This document shows positions 42,524 through 51,632 of a stretch of DNA of 64,000 nucleotides, piece after piece (position 1 is the first letter of the stretch; the number at the start of each line of letters is the position of its first letter). Source of the DNA: Symbiopectobacterium purcellii_A (GTDB taxonomy: Bacteria; Pseudomonadota; Gammaproteobacteria; Enterobacterales; Enterobacteriaceae); assembly GCF_052050035.1 (NCBI RefSeq), contig NZ_CP189882.1:3410001-3474000 (forward strand), written 5' to 3'. Both the position numbers and the translations under genes were made by a program. Under the pieces are notes generated by a model. The model was not told where the DNA came from, searched no databases, and saw only the letters and a program-made list of their open reading frames with translations.

Positions 42524-43158
42524 CGGGCGGCATTCCCTAGGCTGTTGATCGCGGCGTGTTCAATCACCTGTCGGTCGGCGGGTGACAGGCCCAGCAATTC
42601 ACGCACCGGGTATTTGGCAAAGGTGCCGGGGCCAATCTGATCGTGCTGGCCGAACTGGTGTACCCGTGCGATACGGGCGGCAACGCCGTCAAAGCCGACG
42701 CGCACCCCGTTGCTATCCGCGCGCATCTTCAGAAAGCGATAACCGCGCAGGCGCTGAAACATAGGGGCTTTTTGGGTGGTTGTGCGCCGTACCGCCTGGG
42801 TGTTGATGTCGATATAACGCTCAATGTCACTGCGGTAGAAGGTGCGAATATCGTTGCGCTCAGTATCAAAACCGGTCAGGGTGCGGCCATACTTGCCGCG
42901 CGCGCCGTGCCAGTTTTTCAGGTGGCGCACCTGGCCTTGCCAGACAAACGAGATCCCTTGCTGGGCACGCAATACCTTGCGGCGGCGAGTCGGATAGGCG
43001 GATCCGTCGGGGTTTTGCTGTGCTTTGATGCGTTGTTGCTGGCTACGGCGCAGCGCCTGGCCTATCTGGCGCGCTGTTTTCTGGCGGCCAGCGGCAGATA
43101 CCCCGGAAAGCATGTCATCAAAGACGGCATCCAGTGCGTGAAAGCGGTTATCTGTCAT
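42520..43158 (-). CDS. S: Tail completion protein gpS
   Basis: A 212-residue virion morphogenesis protein (P2 S is 150). The ATG at 43158 overlaps the R stop as ATGA. ARQIGQALRRSQQQRIKAQQ, NPDGSAYPTRRRKVLRAQQG and GRTLTGFDTERNDIRTFYRS are recognisable; RIARVHQFGQHDQIGP near the C-terminus is the most conserved family segment. The length excess over P2 is notable but seen in other P2 relatives. Confidence 0.9.
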   Translation of the reverse strand: MTDNRFHALDAVFDDMLSGVSAAGRQKTARQIGQALRRSQQQRIKAQQNPDGSAYPTRRRKVLRAQQGISFVWQGQVRHLKNWHGARGKYGRTLTGFDTERNDIRTFYRSDIERYIDINTQAVRRTTTQKAPMFQRLRGYRFLKMRADSNGVRVGFDGVAARIARVHQFGQHDQIGPGTFAKYPVRELLGLSPADRQVIEHAAINSLGNAAR

Positions 43159-43613
43159 ACCGGATCGCTCCGTTTCACATCCTGAAGTACCGCATCCCAT
43201 TCGCTACTACCTCGTCTCGGACGGGGTTCCGGTAAGTGCTCAGCGTTCAAGGTGCCATCATCGGCACGCACGACTTTTACCCGTTCCCGTACCGGGATTT
43301 CAAAGAGCACATCGGCGCTGTCGTCGTTGTTGATAAGCGTAGTGAATTTCACATCACGGTTTTTTTCCGGGTTAAGCAGCAAATCAGGCTGGTTTTGCCA
43401 TAGCCAGGCCATCAGCGGCAAAACAACATCGTCAATGTCGCCGGTGAAATTCATCACAAACAGCACCAGTGAATAGCGATAGACAAAGGACGGTGTTTCA
43501 CCCGTGGTTTCAATGCCGCCCTCTTCAACAAAGACGGTAAACCCTTCAGGATTGGCACGGCACCAGGTGTTAGCCGTGGTCAGCGCATCGCGCAATGAAT
43601 CAATTTTCAGCAT
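43155..43613 (-). CDS. R: Tail completion protein gpR
   Basis: A 152-residue protein (P2 R 155) that completes the head-proximal tail end. Starts MLKIDSLRDALTTANTWCRA; RYSLVLFVMNFTGDIDDVVL and PLMAWLWQNQPDLLLNPEKN are family-typical. It precedes S with a stop-start overlap and follows the spanin genes. Confidence 0.92.
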   Translation of the reverse strand: MLKIDSLRDALTTANTWCRANPEGFTVFVEEGGIETTGETPSFVYRYSLVLFVMNFTGDIDDVVLPLMAWLWQNQPDLLLNPEKNRDVKFTTLINNDDSADVLFEIPVRERVKVVRADDGTLNAEHLPEPRPRRGSSEWDAVLQDVKRSDPV

Positions 43614-43622
43614 GGTGTTCTC

Positions 43623-43973
43623 CTAGTGGGCGCTTTGCGCTGCGGCATTGATACGCTGTAACCGGCGCAGATACAGATCGCCGATAGCGGCTTTGTCGTC
43701 GTTGCAGGTGTCCAGCGCGTCACGCAACTGATCACTCCACAGTGCGATCCCGCCCCAGGTCACCGGCGTGCGCAGTGCGGGTGTCGGCGTCGGGTTGGTC
43801 AGGCTTTCCAGTATCGGCTCCGCCACGATGCTTCCCGCGGTGGAGTGCGGCACGTTGTTGCAGGCTGTCGCTGACAGCAGCAGGCACAACAGTGTTAGCG
43901 CACGTATCGGCTTGCATAGCAGAGCCCATCTGTTCACGGCGTTCTTCCCCTTGTGCATTGCGTTGTTGGTCAC
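43623..43973 (-). CDS. lysC: Outer-membrane spanin subunit (Rz1/LysC-like lipoprotein)
   Basis: A 116-residue lipoprotein with signal (LTLLCLLLSATAC) and lipobox cysteine, and Pro-rich stretch (NPTPTPALRTPVTWGG) typical of o-spanins. It begins inside the i-spanin gene in another frame, the classical nested Rz/Rz1 layout. With its partner it fuses the inner and outer membranes at the end of lysis. The exact start (43973 or ATG 43958) is uncertain. Confidence 0.82.
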   Translation of the reverse strand: MTNNAMHKGKNAVNRWALLCKPIRALTLLCLLLSATACNNVPHSTAGSIVAEPILESLTNPTPTPALRTPVTWGGIALWSDQLRDALDTCNDDKAAIGDLYLRRLQRINAAAQSAH

Positions 43974-44169
43974 GGGCGCGTATCTCGGCCAGCCTCTTTT
44001 GCGTGTCGGTACTCAGCGCCCGCACTTCTGCCAGGACTGCCCTCTGCCGGTTAGCGCGGGTCATCAACGCCTCACGGGTGGCGCTATCAATGCCGCGCTG
44101 GTAGGTCTGCCACAGCAAACCGGCAACGGCCAATGCCAGCAACACGCCAAGCTCGGCAACCCGCTTCAT
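43732..44169 (-). CDS. lysB: Inner-membrane spanin subunit (Rz/LysB-like)
   Basis: A 145-residue protein beginning MKRVAELGVLLALAVAGLLW with one N-terminal membrane anchor, followed by a coiled coil (REALMTRANRQRAVLAEVRA, LSTDTQKRLAEIRARDQQRN), matching i-spanins. The ATG at 44169 overlaps the endolysin stop. The 3' half overlaps lysC in another frame. Confidence 0.82.
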   Translation of the reverse strand: MKRVAELGVLLALAVAGLLWQTYQRGIDSATREALMTRANRQRAVLAEVRALSTDTQKRLAEIRARDQQRNAQGEERREQMGSAMQADTCANTVVPAAVSDSLQQRAALHRGKHRGGADTGKPDQPDADTRTAHAGDLGRDRTVE

Positions 44170-44711
44170 GGCGTGGTACTCACATCGCGCAGGCACCAGG
44201 CTTTGAAGTCGGTACGGCGATCCACCAGACCCGTGGAGCGCTGGCCGCCGCTGTTAACAAAGTCGGTTAACCGGCCGCACATCGCGACCCACTCATGCGC
44301 CTGCGCATGTTTCCACATCGTGGTGCGCTGCTTGCTGCCCTGCGCGTTGGTAAACCACATCAGGCCGGTACACCCGACGTTGAACGCCGCATCGGTCATT
44401 GCATCAAAGGGCGATTGCGGCATGGCTTGCCCCTCAAAACTGCTGTTGATGCAGTTTTCTGCCCGCTGCATATCGTTCACCCAGCGTCGTGCAATCTCTT
44501 CGTTGCTGTACTCGCGTTTTTGCACCTTGCCGGTAGCGCCAATCCCCACCGTCAGCACACCCGCCGGGCAGTAATAGGCCGACTGGCGGCAATCTTCCCA
44601 ACGGGCGGTTTTTTGCTGCGCTTCCGGCGAGGTGCGCAAAGCGCCAGGGGTGAGCGTGACGCCGAGTGCAACAATCAGGGCGATAGAGCAACGTTTAACA
44701 ATGGCTTTCAT
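44166..44711 (-). CDS. K: Endolysin gpK-type with N-terminal signal-anchor
   Basis: A 181-residue glycoside hydrolase 24-type lysozyme: catalytic Glu in ARWEDCRQSAYYCP, then GVLTVGIGATGKVQKREYSN and the FDAMTDAAFNVGCTGLMWFT core. An N-terminal hydrophobic segment SIALIVALGVTLTPGALRT rich in Ala/Gly/Thr suggests a signal-arrest-release type rather than the leaderless P2 K. The starting ATG is 44711; it overlaps the holin stop. Confidence 0.88.
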   Translation of the reverse strand: MKAIVKRCSIALIVALGVTLTPGALRTSPEAQQKTARWEDCRQSAYYCPAGVLTVGIGATGKVQKREYSNEEIARRWVNDMQRAENCINSSFEGQAMPQSPFDAMTDAAFNVGCTGLMWFTNAQGSKQRTTMWKHAQAHEWVAMCGRLTDFVNSGGQRSTGLVDRRTDFKAWCLRDVSTTP

Positions 44712-44997
44712 CGTCAACGTCTCCCTGATGCAAAATGGCAACGGCACGGCGTTCTGACTCTGTCATGCTGCGGTGTTCAGCCTGGCGTAATATCTGCTCA
44801 ATCAAATCATTACGGCGGCGTTGTGCCTGCTCGATACGACGCCGGAACAGCCAGGCGCGCCAGGCGGTGATCACACCGACAATCAGGCCAGCGAGCGCCA
44901 CTTTTTCACTGACGGTCATCACGCCTATACCGGTGACCATGGCTGACATGGCGAAGGTCACCCAGTCATTCAGGCGTTGCAAATCACTTAATCCCAT
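44695..44997 (-). CDS. Phage holin-like membrane protein
   Basis: A 100-residue protein with hydrophobic segments (FAMSAMVTGIGVMTV and VALAGLIVGVITAWRAWLF) and a basic C-terminal helix (RRRIEQAQRRRNDLIEQILR). Location between X and the endolysin is that of the P2 holin Y. Function is inferred from position and topology. Confidence 0.8.
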   Translation of the reverse strand: MGLSDLQRLNDWVTFAMSAMVTGIGVMTVSEKVALAGLIVGVITAWRAWLFRRRIEQAQRRRNDLIEQILRQAEHRSMTESERRAVAILHQGDVDDESHC

Positions 44998-45188
44998 AAC
45001 TGCACCGTTTCCTGTTCTGCTTTGCGGGTAATGTCCGGCAACTCCACCGCCTGACCGGCGTTAAGGAAAATCTGACGGCTCAGGCCCGGATTGGCGGCAA
45101 TCACCTGCTCGGTAACCCCTTGCGACGTGCCGTAATGGCGGTAACACAGCAGATCCACCGTGTCACCCTGAAGCGCGTTAACCCTCAT
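44988..45188 (-). CDS. X: Tail protein gpX
   Basis: A 66-residue LysM-like tail protein (P2 X 67): MRVNALQGDTVDLLCYRHYG, then EQVIAANPGLSRQIFLNAG and VELPDI. The ATG overlaps the L stop as ATGA. Confidence 0.92.
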   Translation of the reverse strand: MRVNALQGDTVDLLCYRHYGTSQGVTEQVIAANPGLSRQIFLNAGQAVELPDITRKAEQETVQLWD

Positions 45189-45682
45189 CAGCACAACTCG
45201 GCAAACAGTCGTTGCGCATCGCGAATATCGGCAATGCTCCAGCGCGCATCACGCCACAGATCGTCAACCTGCTTTTCGAAGGTGTCCGTTTCCTTGTCAC
45301 CTTTTGGCGTGGTATCCACATCGCGATGACGCTCTAACAATGCCGCACGACTGAGGGCGTAAACCGCATTCTTGTAGCGGTATACCTTCACGTTTTCGCT
45401 ATTGACCTCACGCGCTGGTACGGCCTGCAACGTGGGATAACCGGCGGATACCTGCACGTGCTGCCAGTCAGCCAGTTGATCGGTAACGTGGATCACCGCT
45501 TCTGTAGCAACATGCATCAGGCGCGTGGTGGTAATACCGCCCGTGATACGCACCGCAAGACGCAATTCACGCAGCAGGATAGGCGGCCAGAAATCACCGG
45601 CGCTCACGCTGGCCTCGCCATCGTCAATGTCTGGCACGTCACTGTCCGCAGGGGTAACGCGTTTTTGTGCTACCAGGCTCAT
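45188..45682 (-). CDS. L: Head completion/stabilisation protein gpL
   Basis: A 164-residue head completion protein (P2 L 169) starting MSLVAQKRVTPADSDVPDID. DFWPPILLRELRLAVRITGG and YRYKNAVYALSRAALLERHR are conserved. It lies between M and X in the standard head operon. The ATG at 45682 has GGGAGATGTGATC just upstream. Confidence 0.93.
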   Translation of the reverse strand: MSLVAQKRVTPADSDVPDIDDGEASVSAGDFWPPILLRELRLAVRITGGITTTRLMHVATEAVIHVTDQLADWQHVQVSAGYPTLQAVPAREVNSENVKVYRYKNAVYALSRAALLERHRDVDTTPKGDKETDTFEKQVDDLWRDARWSIADIRDAQRLFAELC

Positions 45683-45779
45683 GATCACATCTCCCAAAAG
45701 TCAGGCGGTGGGCGCGCGGTCAAAAGACCGTAACGGGCAGGAAACCGCGCGCGCCGCCTGTCGGACGGGGCCGAAGTCG

Positions 45780-46655
45780 TTAATGCTGTTTGGTGGTTTT
45801 ACCTGGCCGGGGTGTTTTCCCCGTTGCCGTTTTGCGCGTACCTTTACGCACCGTGGTGCGTTTGGCCGCCGCCGTGTTTTCACTGGCTGCCGTTGGCGCG
45901 ATGCGGGAGGCATCAACGGTATCGGTTACCGTGGCGTCCTCCTGGCCTGCGTCATCCGTAGCCGTTTGATCACCGGCGGGCATCAGCGTCTTAAGCTCAC
46001 GTGCCAGCCCGGCGATCTCTTTTTTCACCCCGGCGTTAGGGTTGAGGCTGATAGCCTCACGGAACAACTTCAGCACTTCGCCCTTGGTTTCGGCATCGCG
46101 GGTTGCGCGACGCGAGAACGCACGGGCTTTGCACAGCTTGGCGCGCACTTCATCGGGCATATCTTTGCCGGTGACAATTTCCGCGACCTCATCCAGCGGC
46201 GCGGTATAGCCGCTCAGGTCGGCCTCTGCGTCGGTGGTTGCCAGTGCCAGCACCGGGTTACTCATTTCCTCAACCAATACGGTGACCGCATCGCGGCGGA
46301 ACCGGTCGGCAGGCAAAGACAGGCCATGCCTCACCACATAGCGCCCCAGCTTCAGCGCCAGTGCGTTGTCCTGACAGTCAACCGCCCATACCATCAAGGT
46401 GGCGATCACTTCATCCTGACGCCCACTGTCACCCTCGATCGTGCCGTCAATCCAGCCCGCATAGGCGGGCAGCATGGCTTTCTTCATGTCGGCTTTGGTG
46501 ACGTCCGACTGCACCCGGCTCAGTGACGCCATATCAAGGCGCAGGCGGTGCAATATCTCTTCATGGGCCGTGCGTGCGATGTCCGATTGCTCATCAACCT
46601 GCCCGCGCCGTTCGGCCATTACTCGCTGAAAATGTCGCTGCGCTGGTGTCAGCAT
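45780..46655 (-). CDS. M: Terminase small (endonuclease) subunit gpM
   Basis: Cuts cos and packages with gpP. 291 residues; P2 M is 247. MLTPAQRHFQRVMAERRGQV begins the frame at 46655; MVWAVDCQDNALALKLGRYV and KARAFSRRATRDAETKGEVL are family segments. The length excess is a C-terminal Thr/Lys-rich tail (AKRTTVRKGTRKTATGKTPR). It follows N closely and precedes L. Confidence 0.92.
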   Translation of the reverse strand: MLTPAQRHFQRVMAERRGQVDEQSDIARTAHEEILHRLRLDMASLSRVQSDVTKADMKKAMLPAYAGWIDGTIEGDSGRQDEVIATLMVWAVDCQDNALALKLGRYVVRHGLSLPADRFRRDAVTVLVEEMSNPVLALATTDAEADLSGYTAPLDEVAEIVTGKDMPDEVRAKLCKARAFSRRATRDAETKGEVLKLFREAISLNPNAGVKKEIAGLARELKTLMPAGDQTATDDAGQEDATVTDTVDASRIAPTAASENTAAAKRTTVRKGTRKTATGKTPRPGKTTKQH

Positions 46656-46696
46656 CGCGTTATCTCCCGTTAGGGCGGGGTTTCCCCCGCCGTGCA

Positions 46697-47782
46697 TTAT
46701 TCACCAGCGCCTTCTACCTTCATCTCGCTAGCGCCTTCTGCCTTCGCCTTGGCAAACTGGATACCGTCGATAAAGGCCGTCTTGCCGTAATCCTCGACCA
46801 CAAAGTCATCGTTAGAAGACTGGTAGGTCGCAATACGGTTGTAATGCGGCTCTTCAATCATGCTGCGGCGCAGACCACCCAACTGGTAGTAAAGCGACAG
46901 ATTTTTGAAGGAGGTGATTAACACCCCACCCGACGGGAAATAAGGTGCGAGGAAGGTGGGTAATCCGCCGACACGCTCCTGACTGACAATCAACTGACCG
47001 GCCAGCAATTCGGTGTTGGGGTTGCTCTGGCTCAGCGCGTTGAGTTTGGGGAAGTTGCTTGCGGTCAGCAGATCAGACGCCATGATGACGACAAGGTCAG
47101 GTGCCTTGCGGTGCCAGGAGTCCAACAGGCTGTTTTTGGCATCAAAAACGGCAGTATCGATGTTGCCGTAGGTGCCTTTGGCGATCACCTTGTTATCCTC
47201 ATCACGCGAGGTGAGCGTGACATTTTTGATAATACGATGGTTCGCCTCATTGCGGATTTTTTGCAACCAGCCAATGCCGCAATCCTGCAATAACGGATGG
47301 GCCGCCCGATCAGATTTTTCAGCGTAGGCGGTGCCGTTAAAACCGATCATGATGCGGTCAAGGCCGATTTGCCGCGCATTCGCCTGACTGATAAGCGCCT
47401 GAAAGTTAGGCTGCTGTGACCAGGCATCAAGCTGGGCATAATTAACCGCTGAATCGTAGTTAATCTGACGGCAATGGTATTTGCTCGGCTCTTTGGAATG
47501 GTTATCTACCGGGTTACGGCGTGAGGTGCCGTCGCTGCTGCTGTTGGTGTTGGCAATCGGCCCTTTGCTGCCGATCAGAATCTTTTGCCCTTCCTGTGCT
47601 TTAACACCAAACACATTAATTTGTTTCAGGAAGTCGTCACTTTCCATGGCGGCTTGTTCAAGGCGCTGCTGCACCGACGGTTCAACACTGAAGGTTGCCG
47701 CAAGATCACCAGGCTGCACACCGTTAAGCTGTGCCTGACGGGCGCGGTATTCGTTGTAAAGTTTACGGGTGTTATTTTCCAT
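46697..47782 (-). CDS. N: Major capsid protein gpN
   Basis: A 361-residue capsid protein (P2 N 357): MENNTRKLYNEYRARQAQLN, DDFLKQINVFGVKAQEGQKI, NRIATYQSSNDDFVVEDYGK. N-terminal 30 or so residues are normally removed by the gpO protease during maturation. It follows O by 25 bp. Confidence 0.95.
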   Translation of the reverse strand: MENNTRKLYNEYRARQAQLNGVQPGDLAATFSVEPSVQQRLEQAAMESDDFLKQINVFGVKAQEGQKILIGSKGPIANTNSSSDGTSRRNPVDNHSKEPSKYHCRQINYDSAVNYAQLDAWSQQPNFQALISQANARQIGLDRIMIGFNGTAYAEKSDRAAHPLLQDCGIGWLQKIRNEANHRIIKNVTLTSRDEDNKVIAKGTYGNIDTAVFDAKNSLLDSWHRKAPDLVVIMASDLLTASNFPKLNALSQSNPNTELLAGQLIVSQERVGGLPTFLAPYFPSGGVLITSFKNLSLYYQLGGLRRSMIEEPHYNRIATYQSSNDDFVVEDYGKTAFIDGIQFAKAKAEGASEMKVEGAGE

Positions 47783-47807
47783 GTTCGCTTTTCTCGCTTA
47801 ACGGGGC

Positions 47808-48647
47808 TTAAAAATCGGCCAACTGTGCGCCGCTGGTTGCTCCGGGGGCTGCTGGGCGTTGGGTGAAACTGTGATCCTGTGTCGCCAGCGTTTGCCTGAG
47901 CGCGGCAAGCTCGGTATTCAGCTTCTGAATGTTCTGGCCGTCCTGCTGGCGCTGCGTCGTCAGATCGTTGAATTTATCCAGCAGGTCAGCATGGGATTGC
48001 GCGACGTTCTCCACCACTTCACGTACCTGGGTGAATTGTTCGCTGTCAGATTTACGGCCCTTGCCAATGACCTGCATCATGCGGGAAAACCACTGCTTCC
48101 CCTCATCGCTGTGCTGGCTGGCAAGTTCAACGATGTCCGCCTCAAGGGCGTCAGAAAACAGCGGCGCTTCACCTTGCTGCTGGTTGAATGCCTGGATTTG
48201 GGCGCGTTGCTGGGTGGCAAACTTGAGGCGCTCAGTGCCAAGGCTGGCCGGGGTGTCGGTCATGGCAAGCCCCACAACATAGGCCTTGCCGTTGAGCGCA
48301 AACTGAGGATGTAACTCAATACTGGAGTACACCTTTTTGCCTTCATCCGTCAGTTGCTTCATGCGCGCTGAAGGTTCGATTTCCGCATAGAGTGCGGTGC
48401 GTCCGGCAAGCGGCCCCTCACTAATATCTTCCGTGCTTAACGCGGTCACATCCCCCATCGCGCCAAATTCACTATTGGGTAGCATCGAAAGGTAGTGCTC
48501 TACGTTGACGCGTGCGCCATACACATCAGTGCGGTAACTGGCGGCGGCGTCGCGCAAGTGTTCGGGGCTGATTTCGCGCCCGTCAACGGTCGAGCCGGAG
48601 ACAGCGACCCGGAATTTCTTACGGGCGGGTTTGGTTGTTGCGCTCAT
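47808..48647 (-). CDS. O: Capsid scaffold and maturation protease gpO
   Basis: A 279-residue scaffold-protease (P2 O 284). The N-terminal protease part has VNVEHYLSMLPNSEFGAMGD and VYSSIELHPQFALNGKAYVV, with His and Ser of the catalytic triad in these segments. The C-terminal half is a coiled-coil scaffold (AQSHADLLDKFNDLTTQRQQ, LNTELAALRQTLATQDHSF). ATG at 48647 (MSATTKPARKKFRVAVSGST) is favoured. It is divergent from P. Confidence 0.94.
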   Translation of the reverse strand: MSATTKPARKKFRVAVSGSTVDGREISPEHLRDAAASYRTDVYGARVNVEHYLSMLPNSEFGAMGDVTALSTEDISEGPLAGRTALYAEIEPSARMKQLTDEGKKVYSSIELHPQFALNGKAYVVGLAMTDTPASLGTERLKFATQQRAQIQAFNQQQGEAPLFSDALEADIVELASQHSDEGKQWFSRMMQVIGKGRKSDSEQFTQVREVVENVAQSHADLLDKFNDLTTQRQQDGQNIQKLNTELAALRQTLATQDHSFTQRPAAPGATSGAQLADF

Positions 48648-48717
48648 GCCTGTTTGTCCTGTCATGTGGTGTCAGTGGCATCATGATGGCAGAGCGTAAC
48701 GTGCTGTCTCAACGCGG

Positions 48718-48743
48718 TTTTGTTGTCGCCGACGCGCCAGACC
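48718..48743 (+). promoter_or_regulatory. Candidate Ogr-dependent late promoter element before P
   Basis: TTGTTGTCGCC-N7-CAGACC, the same motif and spacing as at 31489 before FI, about 86 bp before the P start. Confidence 0.6.
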
Positions 48744-48804
48744 CGAAAGGCAGCGCAGACAGGATCGCGCGCGCGGTAATCTTCCCGGCAAAGGGGGAAA
48801 GCGC

Positions 48805-50532
48805 ATGATCCAGGACGCTTTTGTAAGGCTAAGAGCAAAACAACTTTACTGGCAGGGTTACCCACCGGCGGAAATCTCGCGCCTGATGGGTATCAATCAA
48901 AACACGGTGTATGCCTGGAAGAAACGCGACGAATGGGACGAAACGCCGACCATCCAGCGTGTTAGCCAATCCATCGATACACGCCTGTGCCAGCTTGCGC
49001 AAAAGCCGAATAAGACCGGCGGCGACCTGAAAGAAATGGACGCCCTAACGCGGCAGTTGAAAACGCTGAGCGACGGCCAGCCAGCAGACGCCGCAGGCGG
49101 CAAGAAACCGCGCCAGCGCAAGGCCAAGAACCATTTTTCAGAAGCGCAGATCGCCGCATTGCGTGAAAAGATATTGGGTTCGCTGGCCTGGCATCAAACG
49201 GGGTGGTACGCAGAGCGCGCACGCCGTAACCGGATGATCCTGAAGTCGCGCCAGATTGGCGCAACCTGGTATTTTGCCCGTGAAGCCCTGTTGCAAGCGC
49301 TGCGTGATGATGTGAAATACGGCTATCAGCGCAACCAAATCTTTTTGTCGGCGTCACGCCGCCAGGCGCTTCAGTTCCGGGGCTTTATTCAACAGGCGGC
49401 GCAAGAGGTCGATGTTGAATTAAAAGGCGGCGATAAAATTGTATTGAGTAACGGTGCGGAGTTGCATTTTCTCGGCACCGCTGCTGCTAGCGCACAGTCT
49501 TATACCGGCAACCTGTTCTTTGATGAATTCTTCTGGACAAGCAACTTTGCCAACCTGAGCAGTGTCGCCGGGGCCATGGCAACCCTGAAAGGACTCACCC
49601 GCACCTATTTTTCTACCCCCTCCAGTGAAACCCATGAGGCCTACCCGTTCTGGACCGGCGCACGCTGGAATGAAAAACGCAGCAAAGCACAAAAAGCTGA
49701 ATTTGATGTGTCCTGGAAAGCACTTAACAGCGGCTTGCTGTGCCCCGATAAAACCTGGCGGCAGATTGTTACCTTGCAAGACGTTATCGATCACGGCTGG
49801 GAATACACCGATATTGAAGAAATCAAGGATGAGAAGAGCCCGGACGAATATCAGAATCTGTATTGCTGTGACTTCGTGCGTGATGGGGAGAGCGCCTTTA
49901 ACCTTAACCTGCTGTTCAGTTGCGGCGCAGACGGTTACGACGAGTGGCCGGACTGGAAGTCGTTTGCTTCCCGCCCCATGGCCGATCGCGGGGTGTGGAT
50001 TGGTTATGACGCCAACGGCGGCAGCGGTAACGGTGACAGCGGTGGCATTACTGTGACCGTGCCGCCACTGGTAGCCGGGGGAAAATTCCGCACCATCGAA
50101 ACCCAGCAGATACGCGGGCTTGAGTTTGAAGAACAAGCCAAAGTGATCGAGGCGCTGACCTTCAAATACAACGTACAGCACATTGCCATTGACGGCACCG
50201 GCATCGGGGAAGCGGTCTGGCAGTTGGTGAAAAAGTTCTTTCCGGCGGCTGTCTGTTACCTGATGTCGGTGTCGTCAAAACGCGCGTTGGTGTTGAAGAT
50301 GTTGCAGGTGATCCGCGCGGGGCGCTGGGAGTATGACCGCAGCGAACAAGCCCTTATCAAAGCCTTTAACACTGTGCGCCGCATCACCACCCCCGGCGGC
50401 ATTATTACCTATGACTCTGACCGCACGCGCGGTTCAAATCACGGCGATCTGGCCTGGTCAACCATGCTATCAATCATCAATGAACCGCTCGGCCAGGAAT
50501 TCGGCGGCGGCGGTTTTGCTATGGAGTTCTGA
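48805..50532 (+). CDS. P: Terminase large ATPase subunit gpP
   Basis: The packaging motor ATPase, 575 residues (P2 P 590). An N-terminal helix-turn-helix (AEISRLMGINQNTVYAWKKR) is followed by the ATPase domain (RRNRMILKSRQIGATWYFAR as Walker A region, then NLFFDEFFWTSNFANLSSVA as Walker B) and a C-terminal nuclease-fold part (HIAIDGTGIGEAVWQLVKKF). The stop overlaps the Q start. It is divergent from O-N-M-L as in P2. Confidence 0.95.
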   Translation: MIQDAFVRLRAKQLYWQGYPPAEISRLMGINQNTVYAWKKRDEWDETPTIQRVSQSIDTRLCQLAQKPNKTGGDLKEMDALTRQLKTLSDGQPADAAGGKKPRQRKAKNHFSEAQIAALREKILGSLAWHQTGWYAERARRNRMILKSRQIGATWYFAREALLQALRDDVKYGYQRNQIFLSASRRQALQFRGFIQQAAQEVDVELKGGDKIVLSNGAELHFLGTAAASAQSYTGNLFFDEFFWTSNFANLSSVAGAMATLKGLTRTYFSTPSSETHEAYPFWTGARWNEKRSKAQKAEFDVSWKALNSGLLCPDKTWRQIVTLQDVIDHGWEYTDIEEIKDEKSPDEYQNLYCCDFVRDGESAFNLNLLFSCGADGYDEWPDWKSFASRPMADRGVWIGYDANGGSGNGDSGGITVTVPPLVAGGKFRTIETQQIRGLEFEEQAKVIEALTFKYNVQHIAIDGTGIGEAVWQLVKKFFPAAVCYLMSVSSKRALVLKMLQVIRAGRWEYDRSEQALIKAFNTVRRITTPGGIITYDSDRTRGSNHGDLAWSTMLSIINEPLGQEFGGGGFAMEF

Positions 50533-51596
50533 TGGGCAAGAAACAGCACTACACACGGACGGCCAGCACAGCCATGTCCGACACGGCCACGCAACCGGAC
50601 GTTGCTACCGCACTGAAAAGCGAACCCGGTTTAAGCGCGTTCACGTTCGACGGCCCTTATCCGGTGCGTGACAGCTATGACCTGCTGGACAACATGTATT
50701 GCGCGGATAACGGGCGTTATTACGAAACCCCGATTGACTGGTACGGGCTGGCGCGTTCATTCGGTAGCGCGTCCTGGCATCAGTCAGCGCTTTATTTCAA
50801 ACGCAATGCGCTGACCGGGTGTTTTATTCCGCACCCGTTGTTATCGCGGCAGGCGTTCTCCGCCTTTGTGCTGGACTGGTTCGTATTTGGCAATGGCTAC
50901 CTTGAGCGCAGGATCAACCGCCTCGGCGGTGTGCTGTCATTGCGCCATGTCCCGGCCAAGTACACCCGGCGTGGCAGTGACCTGGAAACCTATTGGTTTA
51001 TCCGCCAGTGGAAAGACGAACATCAGTTTGATACCGGCAGCGTGTGCCATGTGATCAACCCGGATATTCATCAGGAAATCTACGGCATGCCGGAGTACAT
51101 CGGGGCCATGCTGTCGGCCAGCTTGTCACACTCCGCCGACATGTTCCGCAAACTCTACTACGACAATGGATCGCACGCCGGGTGCATCATCTACATCGGT
51201 GCATCGCAGGTTGATGACAAGAGCATGGAGAACGTGAAAAAGACGCTGACCGACGCGCGCGGCAAAGGGGCTTTTAAAAACCTGCTATTGCACGCGCCTG
51301 GCGGGGGAGAGAAGGGGGTACAAATCATCCCGTTCAGTCAGATATCGGCCAAGGATGAATTCCTGAATATCAAGTCTGTCACTCGGGACGATATTCTTGC
51401 CGCGCACCGTGTGCCGCCGCAACTGATGGGGGCCATGCCGGAGGGCAATGGCTCATTCGGTGACGTTGAAAAAGCGGCGCGGGTGTTTGCCATCAACGAA
51501 CTGATGCCGGTCATGGAAGCGTTGAAGCATGTGAATGACTGGCTGGGTATGGAAGTGATCCGCTTCAACCCTTACGCCTTGCTGAAGGCTGAATAA
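50532..51596 (+). CDS. Q: Portal protein gpQ
   Basis: A 354-residue dodecameric portal (P2 Q 344): FTFDGPYPVRDSYDLLDNMY, HQSALYFKRNALTGCFIPHP, RDDILAAHRVPPQLMGAMPE, MEALKHVNDWLGMEVIRFNP. It follows P with a 1-nt overlap. A terminator follows at 51608. Confidence 0.95.
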   Translation: MGKKQHYTRTASTAMSDTATQPDVATALKSEPGLSAFTFDGPYPVRDSYDLLDNMYCADNGRYYETPIDWYGLARSFGSASWHQSALYFKRNALTGCFIPHPLLSRQAFSAFVLDWFVFGNGYLERRINRLGGVLSLRHVPAKYTRRGSDLETYWFIRQWKDEHQFDTGSVCHVINPDIHQEIYGMPEYIGAMLSASLSHSADMFRKLYYDNGSHAGCIIYIGASQVDDKSMENVKKTLTDARGKGAFKNLLLHAPGGGEKGVQIIPFSQISAKDEFLNIKSVTRDDILAAHRVPPQLMGAMPEGNGSFGDVEKAARVFAINELMPVMEALKHVNDWLGMEVIRFNPYALLKAE

Positions 51597-51607
51597 TCAC
51601 CCACTTC

Positions 51608-51632
51608 ACCGCCGCGCCCTGTGGCGGTTTTC
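51608..51632 (+). terminator. Terminator after Q
   Basis: ACCGCC (51608-51613) pairs with GGCGGT (51623-51628), then TTTTCC. A moderate-strength hairpin, in the right place to end the P-Q operon. Confidence 0.65.
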
